Below are positions 56,558-64,000 of a stretch of 64,000 nucleotides of DNA, in pieces (the stretch's first letter is position 1; each line of letters begins with the position of its first letter). Under the pieces are notes generated by a model, which was not told the DNA's origin, did no database searches, and saw only the letters and a program-made list of their open reading frames with translations. The stretch covers positions 1 through 64,000 of the forward strand of contig NZ_JABBPE010000006.1 of assembly GCF_012927455.1 (NCBI RefSeq), written 5' to 3'. This stretch comes from Polaromonas sp. (GTDB taxonomy: Bacteria; Pseudomonadota; Gammaproteobacteria; Burkholderiales; Burkholderiaceae_C). The translations under genes and the position numbers were made by a program.

Positions 56558-57634
56558 ATGTCCGCAAGCCCCATCAAGCGTTTACCTGCCTTACCTGCCA
56601 AGCGCGCCACCATTGCCGAAGTGGCGCTTGAAGCAGGCGTTTCCAAGGCGACCGTGTCGAGGTTTCTGAACCACCGTGAGCGGCTGCTGACTCCGGAGAT
56701 TGCAACGCGCGTTGAAATTGCCATCGCAGCACTGGCGTATAGCCCCAGTCCGATGGCGCAGGCGCTCAAGCGCGGCCGCTCCAGGCTGATCGGCCTGGTG
56801 GTGGCCGACGTGACCAATCCTTTTTCCGTGGCCGTGCTGCGTGGCGCCGAAAAGGCCTGCCAGCAGGCCGGCTATCTGCTGATGCTGTTCAACCTCGGCA
56901 ACGACAGCCGGCGCGAAAGCGAAGCCATCAAGGCACTCACCGCCTACCAGGTCGAAGGATTCATCCTGAACACGCTGGGCCGCGACGCCGGTGCGGCTGC
57001 CGACGCCGCGCGCCATGGCAAGCCGGTGGTCCTGGTAGACCGGCGACACCACGACATGCAGGCCGACTTTGTCTCGCTCGACAATGCCGGCGCGGTGCGG
57101 CTGGGCGTTGCCCACCTGCTCAAGGCCGGCTACCGCGAATTGCTGTTTGTCTCGGAACCGATCAGCGGCGTGAGTTCACGCATGGAGCGCGAAGCAGCGT
57201 TTCGCAGCGTTATCGGCGACTCCGCAGCCGAGGCGCCGGATCTGCACGGCAACACCTTTGAAAGCACCGAGGGCGACAGCGACGGGCTGGATCAGGCGTT
57301 GCGCAGCCTGCGCCAGCGTGCCCAAGGAAGATTACCGGGCGTGATTTCAAGCAACGCCGTGGTCACGCTGCGGGTGGTGGCCGCCATGGCGCGGCTGGGC
57401 TGGCGCTTTGGCGCCGAGCTGGGCTTGGTGGGGTTTGACGATACCGAATGGTCGCCTTACATCGGGCCGGGCTTGACCACTATCGCCCAGCCCACCGACG
57501 AGCTGGGCCGGCTCGCCGCCGGCTGCCTGATCGAGCGGCTCAAGGGCCTGGACTTGCCGCCGCGCCAGATTTTGCTGTCCGGCCGCCTGCTGGCGCGTGG
57601 CTCATCGGTTCCGGTAGCGCCAGAAGCTAATTAA
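56558..57634 (+). CDS. LacI-family transcription regulator
   Basis: A sugar- or metabolite-responsive repressor. The 358 residues have the LacI helix-turn-helix ATIAEVALEAGVSKATVSRFLNH near residues 18-40, where VSKATVSR is the recognition helix. They continue with RSRLIGLVVADVTNPFSVAVLRGAE, the start of the periplasmic-binding-like sensor, and GLVGFDDTEWSPYIGPGLTTI near the end. The site TGAAACTGGTTTCA upstream suggests autoregulation. The gene ends one base before the stop of the convergent GntR gene. Its effector is unknown. Confidence 0.92.
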   Translation: MSASPIKRLPALPAKRATIAEVALEAGVSKATVSRFLNHRERLLTPEIATRVEIAIAALAYSPSPMAQALKRGRSRLIGLVVADVTNPFSVAVLRGAEKACQQAGYLLMLFNLGNDSRRESEAIKALTAYQVEGFILNTLGRDAGAAADAARHGKPVVLVDRRHHDMQADFVSLDNAGAVRLGVAHLLKAGYRELLFVSEPISGVSSRMEREAAFRSVIGDSAAEAPDLHGNTFESTEGDSDGLDQALRSLRQRAQGRLPGVISSNAVVTLRVVAAMARLGWRFGAELGLVGFDDTEWSPYIGPGLTTIAQPTDELGRLAAGCLIERLKGLDLPPRQILLSGRLLARGSSVPVAPEAN

Positions 57635-57635
57635 G

Positions 57636-58343
57636 CTAGCCGAAGATGCTTTCCAGGTCGGCATCGTTCGATTCGGCGTCCAGCTTGAGGCTTTTCTGAA
57701 TGTGATCGAGGTGATCGAGCATCAGCGCTTCGGCCTTTTTAATGTCGCCGCGCTTGACGGCGTCAACGATCTGCTCGTGCTCGTCGGCCCGGCAACTGGT
57801 CGCCGTCGGCGCGTCATACAGCGAGATGATCAGGCAGGTCAGTGTCGAGAGTTCGCGCATCGCGCGCGCCAGCGCCGAATTGCCCGCCAGCTCGGCCAGC
57901 AGCACATGAAACTCACCCGACAAACGCACGATGGCCCGCGTGTCCTTGCGCCGCCGCGCATCCTCTTCCTGGTCCAGGTGACGGCGCAGGCGCTGCTGCT
58001 TGACGTCATCGATCGTGGCAATCAGGCGGCGCAGCACGCCGGGCTCGATCAGGCGACGCGCTTCAAAGACGTCCTGCGCCTGTTCTATGGTCGGCTTGGC
58101 GACAAAGGCGCCGCGCTGCGGGATGAGTTCGACAATTTGCTCATGGGCCAGCCGCGCCAGCACTTCGCGGATCTTGGCGCGGCTGGCATTGAAAATGGTC
58201 GCCAGCCGGTCTTCGCCCAGCTTGGTGCCGGGCGCCAGGCGATGCTCGAGGATGGCCGCCGAAATTTTTTCGGCGATGTCGTCGACGCTGTGCTCGCGCA
58301 CGCTGTCGGCAGCAGCGGCGTTCAGTAAGGATTTTTTTGCCAT
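57636..58343 (-). CDS. GntR-family regulator (FadR/FCD type)
   Basis: A metabolite-responsive repressor, probably of the hydantoin-type operon it ends. The 235 residues have an N-terminal winged helix, AEKISAAILEHRLAPGTKLGEDRLATIFNASRAKIREVLARL, and a C-terminal FCD domain. The FCD metal and ligand residues lie in the pattern EARRLIEPGVLRRL, then HVLLAELAGNSALARAM and DEHEQIVDAVKRGDIKKAEALMLDHL. The gene lies 54 bases after the racemase-like gene in the same direction. TGTCGACA sites lie in front of the first gene of that operon. Confidence 0.9.
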   Translation of the reverse strand: MAKKSLLNAAAADSVREHSVDDIAEKISAAILEHRLAPGTKLGEDRLATIFNASRAKIREVLARLAHEQIVELIPQRGAFVAKPTIEQAQDVFEARRLIEPGVLRRLIATIDDVKQQRLRRHLDQEEDARRRKDTRAIVRLSGEFHVLLAELAGNSALARAMRELSTLTCLIISLYDAPTATSCRADEHEQIVDAVKRGDIKKAEALMLDHLDHIQKSLKLDAESNDADLESIFG

Positions 58344-58397
58344 GGCAAGCTCGATTTTATCGAAGGATACGTGCGTCGCAGGCAGCGTGCCACCTGC

Positions 58398-59153
58398 TCA
58401 TGTGCGGCTCGCAGTTCGCGCCAGCAGGCGGGCGATGCCCTCGGGCAAGCCCAGATTCGGCTTGAGCGGCGGCGGCGCGAAGCTGCCCCGGCGTGCCGGG
58501 CTCGGTGCGAGCGAAACCAGCGTCTGGGCGTGGCACACGGCGCTGGACACACCGTCGACCACCGGCACCGGAATCCGCTCCTTGATCGACCGCGCCAGGC
58601 CGGCCAGCGGCGCGCCGGCGATGATGATCACGTCGGCGCCGTCGTCGTCCACGGCCGACAGGCACAGCGCCTGGAGCCGTTCGGCATGGTCTTCCTGCAC
58701 CCGGCCGATGTCGTGCAGCGGCTGGTCCAGGCAGCGGATGCTGGCCAGGCGGTCGAGCAGGCCGTTGGCCTGCACGCACTCGCGGTACCAAGCGGAGATG
58801 CGGCGCGAAATGGCGATGATCGAAAAGCGCTTGCCCAACAGGCACGCGCTCATCAAGGCGGCTTCGGTCAGGCCGACGACCGGAATATCGAGCATTTCGC
58901 GTAGGCCGTCGATGCCCGGGTCGCCAAAGGCGGCAATGACGATGGCATCGTGCTTCCCGCAATGCTCGGCGGCCAGCGTGGCGGCCGCATAGGCGCCGAT
59001 CAGCGACTCAAAGCGCGTCTCGATGTAGGCAACGCCAAAGGGCGCGGTCATGACGCTGATGTGGGTGCCGGGCGCGGCGGCGCGCTTCGCCTCGGCTTCG
59101 ATCAGATCGGAAACGCTTTGCGATGTATTGGGGTTGATGAGCAGCAGCTTCAT
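58398..59153 (-). CDS. Asp/Glu/hydantoin racemase family protein lacking both catalytic cysteines
   Basis: The fold is that of hydantoin racemase HyuE and allantoin racemase. The 251 residues start with MKLLLINPNTSQSVSDLI, the family opening. The two cysteine positions are changed: where relatives have CFGDPG the sequence reads AAFGDPG (A75), and where they have GCAG it reads AGAPLAG (G180). So the usual two-base racemisation cannot run in the known way, and another reaction or a binding role is likely. It follows the hydantoinase gene after 23 bases. The ATG at MKLLLIN is clear. Confidence 0.85.
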   Translation of the reverse strand: MKLLLINPNTSQSVSDLIEAEAKRAAAPGTHISVMTAPFGVAYIETRFESLIGAYAAATLAAEHCGKHDAIVIAAFGDPGIDGLREMLDIPVVGLTEAALMSACLLGKRFSIIAISRRISAWYRECVQANGLLDRLASIRCLDQPLHDIGRVQEDHAERLQALCLSAVDDDGADVIIIAGAPLAGLARSIKERIPVPVVDGVSSAVCHAQTLVSLAPSPARRGSFAPPPLKPNLGLPEGIARLLARTASRT

Positions 59154-59176
59154 GGCATGGCCTCCTGTGGGGTGCG

Positions 59177-60610
59177 CTAGATGGAAGATTTTCGCGGCAG
59201 GGGCAGTATCGTAGGCTCGCCGCAACGCAGGAACTGGCCGCGGCCCGGGCGCGGATGAAACGCCTGGCCATCCCAGACCACTTCGCCGCGCGCCAGCGTG
59301 AAAGCCGGCCAAGCCTGCAGTTGCATGCCTTCGTAAGGCGTGTAGTCCACGTCATGGTGGAGCCGGTCGTTTCGAATAGTGACCGGGCGTTCGTCCCAGA
59401 TCACCAGGTCGGCATCGCCGCCCACGGCAATGCTCCCCTTGCGCGGATGCAGGCCGTAAGCTTTGGCCGGATTCGTCGCTGTGAGTTCGACAAAGCGGTT
59501 GAGCGTGATGCGCCCTGCCAGCACGCCTTTGGAATACAGCAGCGGCATGCGCGTTTCCAGGCCCGGAATGCCGTTGGGAATATGGCTGAAGGGCGCCTCC
59601 TCGCCGCCGGGTTTCTTGCCTTCCGGCGCATCGTAGTCAAAGGGCGCGTGGTCGGACGAAAACAGCGTGAACAGGCCGTCGGCCAGGCCGTTCCAGATCA
59701 CTTCCTGATTGCCTTTGTCGCGCGGCGGCGGACTGCAGACGCAGCGCGCGCCGGCATAACTGTTGTCGATGCCCAGGTCCTCGGCGGTCAAAAACAGGTA
59801 CTGCGGGCAGGTTTCGGCAAAGACCTTGAGGCCCTGGCCGCGCGCCCAGCGAATCTGCTCAACCGCATCGCGCCCGGACACATGCACGATGAGGATGGGC
59901 ACATCGACCAGCTCGGCCAGCGCGATGGCGCGGTGCGTCGCTTCGCGCTCGACCAGCATCGGTCGGCTGTGCGCGTGAAAGCGCGGGGCAGTGCGGCCAG
60001 CCGCTTCGAGCTTCTTGGTGAGCCACTCGATACAGTCGGCGTTTTCGGCATGGATCATGGCCATCGCGCCGTGCTGGCGCGCGACGTCGAGCACGTCCAG
60101 GATCTGGCCGTCATCGAGCTTGAGATCGTCGTAGGTCATGTAAACCTTGAAAGAGGTGTAGCCTTCGGCAATCAGCGCGGGCAGCTCTTCGCGCAGGACC
60201 TGGGGCGTGGGGTCGCTCACGATCAGGTGAAACGCATAGTCGACATGCGCGCGGCCCTCGGCGCGGCGGTGGTAGTCATCGACCGCCGCGCGCAGCGACT
60301 GGCCCTTGGCCTGGGCGGCGAAGGGGATGACGGTGGTGGTGCCGCCGCATGCGGCCGAGCGTGTCCCGCTGTCAAACCCGTCGGCCATGCGCACTGGCGC
60401 CTGCATCGGCTGGTCCAGATGGCAGTGCGCATCGACGCCGCCGGGCGTGACCACCCGGCCCAGCGCATCGATCTCGCGCTTGCCATTGGCCAGGCTGCTG
60501 CCCAGCTGCACGATGCGCCCGCCGTTCACGCCGATGTCGGCCGCGAAGGTATCGCTCGCCGTGGCTACCAGTGCGTTGCGGATGACGAGATCAAAAGTGG
60601 GAATGCTCAT
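59177..60610 (-). CDS. Dihydropyrimidinase / hydantoinase-type amidohydrolase
   Basis: A metal-dependent cyclic amidohydrolase that opens five- or six-membered cyclic ureides such as hydantoins or dihydrouracil. The 477 residues have the metal motif DAHCHLDQP (H62, H64), the carbamylated lysine K155 in TSFKVYMTY, the histidines of AMIHAENAD and LIVHVSG, and SSDHAPFD. The first motif reads HCH and not the usual HTH. Context with two racemase-superfamily genes favours a hydantoin or related ureide. No N-carbamoylase gene is in the window, so the product must be used by an enzyme coded elsewhere. Confidence 0.9.
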   Translation of the reverse strand: MSIPTFDLVIRNALVATASDTFAADIGVNGGRIVQLGSSLANGKREIDALGRVVTPGGVDAHCHLDQPMQAPVRMADGFDSGTRSAACGGTTTVIPFAAQAKGQSLRAAVDDYHRRAEGRAHVDYAFHLIVSDPTPQVLREELPALIAEGYTSFKVYMTYDDLKLDDGQILDVLDVARQHGAMAMIHAENADCIEWLTKKLEAAGRTAPRFHAHSRPMLVEREATHRAIALAELVDVPILIVHVSGRDAVEQIRWARGQGLKVFAETCPQYLFLTAEDLGIDNSYAGARCVCSPPPRDKGNQEVIWNGLADGLFTLFSSDHAPFDYDAPEGKKPGGEEAPFSHIPNGIPGLETRMPLLYSKGVLAGRITLNRFVELTATNPAKAYGLHPRKGSIAVGGDADLVIWDERPVTIRNDRLHHDVDYTPYEGMQLQAWPAFTLARGEVVWDGQAFHPRPGRGQFLRCGEPTILPLPRKSSI

Positions 60611-60641
60611 TGTTGTTTGTCCTTGCTTTGGCGCCAAGCCA

Positions 60642-61370
60642 TCAGGTCATTTCCCGGAACAGGCGGCCCCAGCCTTTGAGCTCGCGCGGGTCGACATCGA
60701 TGGTCTTCAGGGCCTTCCAGACCACCGTGGCGACCGAGTCATAAATGGGAATGTCCAGCTCGCGCTCCAGCTCGTCGACCAGCTGCGCGGCACGCAGGTT
60801 GGTGCACAGCGTGGTCAGCGCTTGCGGGCGCTGCCTGGCTGATTCGCGCAGCAGGGCGCGCAGCGTGTCGGGCTCGACTTCGCTGAAGGCGAAGTTCACC
60901 GAAATGCCGAGGTGCTGTTCGGCGATGCACTCGATGCCGATGCCGGCGTAGTTGGCGATGATGCGGCGCTGCACGTCTTCGACATAGGGCGAGACCAGCC
61001 CCAGCGTGCGCGCGCCCTGCAGCGCAAGGATTTCGTTGAGCGCAAGCACCGAGGTCGTGGCCGGGATGCCGGTGGCGTCAAGGATGCGCGCGCACAGCTG
61101 GCGGTCCTTTTCGAAGCCGAGCCAGCTCGCCGACGTGCCGCTCCAGCAGATCACATCGACCCGAGCGTCGGCCAGCAGGCGTGCCGCCTCCAGGATCTTG
61201 CCGTCATCGAACTGTTGCAGCGACTGCTCGCGCAGCGAAATCTCGGTGACGGCAAAGCGCGAGAAATGAGCCGACACGCCCGGCAGCGTGCTGACCATGG
61301 CGCTGGTCAGCGGCTCCAGCGCGGTGTTGGATGACGGCGTCAGCACGCCGATGCGTTTGCGTTTTGTCAT
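60642..61370 (-). CDS. Maleate isomerase / arylmalonate decarboxylase-like Asp/Glu racemase superfamily protein
   Basis: The 242 residues start with KRIGVLTPSSNTALEPL, the mark of the maleate cis-trans isomerase and arylmalonate decarboxylase group. Two cysteines sit at the active-site places, C75 in VICWSGTSASW and C189 in TTLCTNL. Maleate isomerases use both, while arylmalonate decarboxylase has only the second. It may act on a dicarboxylic or ureido-acid intermediate of the same pathway. The gene lies between MFS and hydantoinase genes with short gaps (14 and 31 bases). Its substrate is not known. Confidence 0.86.
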   Translation of the reverse strand: MTKRKRIGVLTPSSNTALEPLTSAMVSTLPGVSAHFSRFAVTEISLREQSLQQFDDGKILEAARLLADARVDVICWSGTSASWLGFEKDRQLCARILDATGIPATTSVLALNEILALQGARTLGLVSPYVEDVQRRIIANYAGIGIECIAEQHLGISVNFAFSEVEPDTLRALLRESARQRPQALTTLCTNLRAAQLVDELERELDIPIYDSVATVVWKALKTIDVDPRELKGWGRLFREMT

Positions 61371-61384
61371 GCTGCTGCGGTCAA

Positions 61385-62707
61385 TCAGACCGGCAGTTTC
61401 TTGCTGTAGTCGATCAGCAGCGTCGAGCAGATGAACAACCCTGCGCCCGCGCCGGCAAACAGCATGAGGGCGAGAAAATACGAGCCCGTCGCCTGCACGA
61501 TCAGGCCGACCACGATAGGCACGCCTATGCCCGCCACGTTGCCGCCCAGGTTCATGGTGCCGCCCAGAAAGCCGACCCGGTCGCGCGTCCCGAGGATCGA
61601 TGGAACGCACCAGAACAGTCCGCACCAGCGCAGGAAAAACAGCGTGACCGAGAGCATCACCACCACGGTGACGGGGTCGGTGATTCTGGAAACGCTGTAG
61701 ATCGAGAGCGTGGCAATGATCGAGGAGATGCCGAACAGCGTGCGCAGCACCTTGCTTTGCGAAGCGCCCGCAGCCTTCCATTTGTCGGCGATCCAGCCGC
61801 CGACCATTTCCCCGACGAAGCCCGAGAAAAACATGATGAACACCGCGCCGCCCATCTGCTTGATGTCAAAACCGTGGACCTTGGACAGGTAGTTGGGCAT
61901 CCAGGTCAAGAGGCCGTAAAACAGCGCGTTAAAGCACATCCAGCCAAAAAACATTCCCCAGACCGAGCGGTACTTGAAAAAGTCCAACGCGCGGCCGCTG
62001 AGGACAGCCGGTTCCCTGGCGCTGTCTTGCGCGTGGGAGGCTTCGATGTAGCGCGCTTCGGCCTCGTTCACGCCGGGATGCTCGCGCGGATGATTGCGGA
62101 TATAGCTCCAGGCAAAATATCCTGCGATCACCGTCCCGACGCCGGCAATGACAAAAGCCAGGCGCCAGGAACCCAGCAGTGCGATCAAGCCGGAGATCAG
62201 GATGGCTCCGAGTGCTGCGCCCAGCGGCGCGCCGCCGTCGAGCAGGGTCGCGCCGCGACCGCGTTCGTTCTGAGTCATCCAGATGCCGTTGAGCTTGCCG
62301 CCGGCCGGATAGATCGGCGCCTCGGCCGCTCCCAGCCCGAGCCGCGTCAGGAACAGGGGGACCCAGCCGGTGCAAAGCGCCGCGATGGCCTGGAAAAAGC
62401 CCCAGCCCAGCGTGGCCGAGGCAATCACGACGCGCGGGCCGTACCTGTCGGCCAACATGCCGCCGGGAATCTGCATCAGCGCGTAAGTCCAGAAAAACGA
62501 GCTCAGCAGCAGTCCCTGCGTCGCCGGCCCGATATCAAACTCCTTGGCGATCAGCGGCATCGCCACCGAGAGCGAGGCCCGGTCGATGTAGTTAATCGAA
62601 ATAAGAAACAGCATCATCAGAAAAATCTTCCATCGCACCTTGGTCGGCGCGGCGTCGGCCACGGCGTTGTCGGCCACGGCGGTTTTCGCCATCACTAAAG
62701 TTTCCAT
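61385..62707 (-). CDS. MFS transporter, anion:cation symporter family
   Basis: A twelve-helix proton symporter for an organic anion, probably the cyclic ureide or its acid. The 440 residues have the ACS-family start VRWKIFLMMLFLISINYIDRASLSVAMP, followed by SSFFWTYALMQIPGGMLADRYG and GLGAAEAPIYPAGGKLNGIWM. The centre is a charged loop (EASHAQDSAREPAVLSG). The ATG of METLVMAK has GGAG ten bases ahead; the second ATG (MAK) 15 bases on is an alternative. It is the first gene of a five-gene operon ending in the GntR gene. Confidence 0.9.
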   Translation of the reverse strand: METLVMAKTAVADNAVADAAPTKVRWKIFLMMLFLISINYIDRASLSVAMPLIAKEFDIGPATQGLLLSSFFWTYALMQIPGGMLADRYGPRVVIASATLGWGFFQAIAALCTGWVPLFLTRLGLGAAEAPIYPAGGKLNGIWMTQNERGRGATLLDGGAPLGAALGAILISGLIALLGSWRLAFVIAGVGTVIAGYFAWSYIRNHPREHPGVNEAEARYIEASHAQDSAREPAVLSGRALDFFKYRSVWGMFFGWMCFNALFYGLLTWMPNYLSKVHGFDIKQMGGAVFIMFFSGFVGEMVGGWIADKWKAAGASQSKVLRTLFGISSIIATLSIYSVSRITDPVTVVVMLSVTLFFLRWCGLFWCVPSILGTRDRVGFLGGTMNLGGNVAGIGVPIVVGLIVQATGSYFLALMLFAGAGAGLFICSTLLIDYSKKLPV

Positions 62708-63024
62708 GGTTTCAGTGCTCCAGTTGTTCCGTTTACGCTTGCGACAAAAAATGCGTCGCCCACCGAGGGCCGGTAGGCCCGGACTTCGACTGCGCAAGCA
62801 CCGTAGAAGTCGACCGGTAAAAATATTTTTCCGATGCTTGTCACTTTATATGTCGACACAAGTGTCGACATTAGTATTTACCATAGTGTCGACTCTAATT
62901 TGTAAAAATATGAAAGCCGGAAATCTGGCCTTGAGCCTGTTATCGCACCCTATTTTGCGGGGTCGTGGCCAAGAGCGGCACCCAAGGGTATTGACGGAGT
63001 TACAACACAGGCATGTTTGCTTTT
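62708..63024. other. Divergent control region of hydantoin operon and ABC transporter
   Basis: No gene is seen. It contains the TGTCGACA array and AT-rich promoter sequence. A TATAAA on the minus strand at 62845-62850 abuts the array and may be the -10 of the MFS gene. On the plus side, a TATAAT directly follows the region. Confidence 0.6.
62851..62893. promoter_or_regulatory. TGTCGACA operator array upstream of MFS/hydantoinase operon
   Basis: Three copies of TGTCGAC(A) at 62851-62858, 62863-62870 and 62887-62893 have centres 12 and about 24 bases apart, close to one and two helical turns. A further GTCGAC occurs at 62809. They overlap the likely promoter of the minus-strand operon that ends in a GntR gene, so GntR binding is a fair inference. 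Confidence 0.7.
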
Positions 63025-63048
63025 ATAATGCGTTGAAACCGGTTTCAG
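63025..63048 (+). promoter_or_regulatory. -10 box TATAAT and perfect LacI-type operator
   Basis: TATAAT at 63025-63030 is followed four bases later by the perfect palindrome TGAAACCGGTTTCA at 63035-63048. The operator would lie at the start of transcription, where a bound LacI-type repressor blocks initiation. A weak -35 (TTACAA) lies 18 bases before the -10. Confidence 0.8.
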
Positions 63049-63148
63049 AGCTTGTTGACAGTAGCTCTCCAGCCAGGCTTTGAGGAAATCTTGTACCAAC
63101 CAAAGTGACTCAAGCGCTCGCGTCGTTTCCAAGGCCATCGTCTCGTTG

Positions 63149-63820
63149 ATGAACTACACATTCCAATTCGGCGCCGTCTTTGCGGCTTGGCCGCTGCTGC
63201 TCAAAGGCACCTGGAACACGATTGAGCTGTCGCTGCTGGCCATGCTGTTCGGGCTGCTGGTGGCCATTGTTTGCGCCTGGGGCAAGACCGCCGGACCGAA
63301 ACCGCTGCGCTTTGTGATCAACGCTTACATCGAGCTGATCCGCAACACTCCGTTTTTGGTGCAGCTGTTCTTTTTCTTTTTCGCCCTGCCCGCGCTCGGC
63401 CTGCGCTGGTCGGCCTACACCGCTGCGCTGACGGCGATGGTGATCAATCTGGGTGCTTACGCCACCGAGATCATTCGCGCTGGCATCGAGTCCATTCCCA
63501 AGGGCCAGATCGAAGCCGGCCTGGCGCTCAACCTGAAGCACCACGAGATTTTCCGTTTTGTCATTTTGAAGCCGGCGCTGAAGGCGATTTACCCGGCGCT
63601 GACCAGCCAGTTCATCCTGCTGATGCTGAGCTCTGCGGTGGTATCAGCCATTTCCGCCGACGACCTGACATCGGTAGCGGCTAATTTGCAGTCGCAAACC
63701 TTTCGCAGCTTTGAGATTTACATCGTCGTTGCTGCGATCTACCTGGTGCTGGCGCTGGCGTTTTCAGCGCTGTTTCGCGTGATTTACAAGACCACCCTCA
63801 ACTACCCGGACCGTCGCTGA
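63149..63820 (+). CDS. Polar amino acid ABC transporter permease (GltJ type)
   Basis: An inner-membrane subunit of a polar amino acid importer. The 223 residues have about five membrane helices, with FGAVFAAWPLLLKGTWNTIELSLLAMLFGLL at the start, ELIRNTPFLVQLFFFFFALP, and the ATPase-contacting EAGLALNLKHHEIFRFVILKPALKAIYPALTSQF. The ATG at MNYTFQFG was chosen; the frame is open 23 codons upstream without likeness. Its stop overlaps the next permease start by one base. No substrate-binding protein gene precedes it here. Confidence 0.92.
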   Translation: MNYTFQFGAVFAAWPLLLKGTWNTIELSLLAMLFGLLVAIVCAWGKTAGPKPLRFVINAYIELIRNTPFLVQLFFFFFALPALGLRWSAYTAALTAMVINLGAYATEIIRAGIESIPKGQIEAGLALNLKHHEIFRFVILKPALKAIYPALTSQFILLMLSSAVVSAISADDLTSVAANLQSQTFRSFEIYIVVAAIYLVLALAFSALFRVIYKTTLNYPDRR

Positions 63821-64000
63821 TGCGCACTTTCGGATTTCCTGAATTTTTGTTCATCCTTGAGGCGGCGAAGTGGACCGTGGCGCTGTCGCTGATCGCTTTC
63901 ATAGGCGGCTCGATAGGCGGGCTGATCGTTGCGCTGAGCCGCACGGCCGACAACCGCGCAGCGCGCTGGATCTCGGGCATCTTCATCCAGATCTTTCAGG
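63820..64000 (+). CDS. Second polar amino acid ABC transporter permease, cut by window end
   Basis: The first 60 codons are visible and read MRTFGFPEFLFILEAAKWTV, then ALSLIAFIGGSIGGLIVALSRTADNRAARW and ISGIFIQIFQ, with one membrane helix and the start of the permease fold (GltK type). The ATG overlaps the previous stop by one base (TGATG), so the two permeases are translated together. The rest, and probably the ATPase and binding protein genes, lie outside. Confidence 0.88.
   Translation, partial: MRTFGFPEFLFILEAAKWTVALSLIAFIGGSIGGLIVALSRTADNRAARWISGIFIQIFQ

Noticed and set aside
59255..60679. Open frame of 474 codons on the plus strand
   Set aside because: Antisense to the hydantoinase gene, which has all metal-binding motifs.
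61331..62698. Open frame of 455 codons on the plus strand
   Set aside because: It lies antisense to the MFS transporter gene, and its His/Arg/Gln-rich translation has no family likeness.

Overview
The window is chromosomal DNA from a betaproteobacterium of the family Comamonadaceae, closest in character to Polaromonas, Rhodoferax or Variovorax. This placement is an inference. It rests on the betaproteobacterial gene order ompA-ubiG-gph and gyrA-serC-pheA-tyrA-aroA/cmk-rpsA-ihfB-lapA-lapB-rfaE-hldD, the fused AroA-Cmk protein, a tmRNA with the tag ANDERFALAA, and many copies of a short palindromic repeat built on GCTAT-N7-ATAGC.

Layout. 1-1570: the 3' part of an IS3-family element, followed by a structured spacer and ssrA (tmRNA, minus strand). 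2.3-4.4 kb: gph, ubiG and an OmpA-like gene (minus). 4.7-19.4 kb: a long plus-strand housekeeping block for DNA gyrase A, serine and aromatic amino acid synthesis, ribosomal protein S1, IHF-beta, LPS control (LapA/LapB), heptose synthesis and a helix-hairpin-helix protein. 19.7-28.3 kb: a bidirectional island. Its minus arm is a SelD-associated flavoprotein, DUF3047, DUF547 and a TVP38-flavoprotein fusion. Its plus arm is an MTA-phosphorylase-like enzyme, the radical SAM protein ArsS and two 'selenodomain-associated' glycosyltransferases. It looks like an organo-arsenic or arsenosugar pathway without ArsM in view. 28.3-34.9 kb: DinB, 5-oxoprolinase, the fluoride channel CrcB, an AcoR-like regulator and a copper chaperone. 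34.9-38.5 kb: a tungstate (Tup) ABC transporter with a divergent ModE-like regulator. 38.9-40.3 kb: a sugar nucleotidyltransferase and a PIG-L deacetylase. 40.4-43.9 kb: the selenoneine genes senA, senB and senC (selD). 44.0-47.7 kb: a TRAP transporter. 47.9-51.2 kb: dxs-ispA-xseB. 51.5-54.6 kb: a Rieske oxygenase, an EamA transporter and a sulfurtransferase. 54.7-56.3 kb: small minus-strand genes. 56.5-64 kb: a catabolic region with a LacI regulator, a GntR regulator, a hydantoinase, two racemase-superfamily proteins, an MFS carrier and the start of an amino-acid-type ABC transporter.

The most notable points are these. First, the selenoneine and ArsS islands, each linked to selenium-associated protein families. 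Second, the GCTAT-N7-ATAGC repeats, several of which lie inside genes and encode a signal peptide or protein C-termini. Third, a second repeat that adds an internal segment to a membrane transporter. Fourth, a palindromic operator shared by the LacI gene and the ABC transporter, and a TGTCGACA array in front of the hydantoin operon. Fifth, a hydantoin-racemase homologue that lacks both catalytic cysteines. All calls come from reading the sequence; no database search was run.
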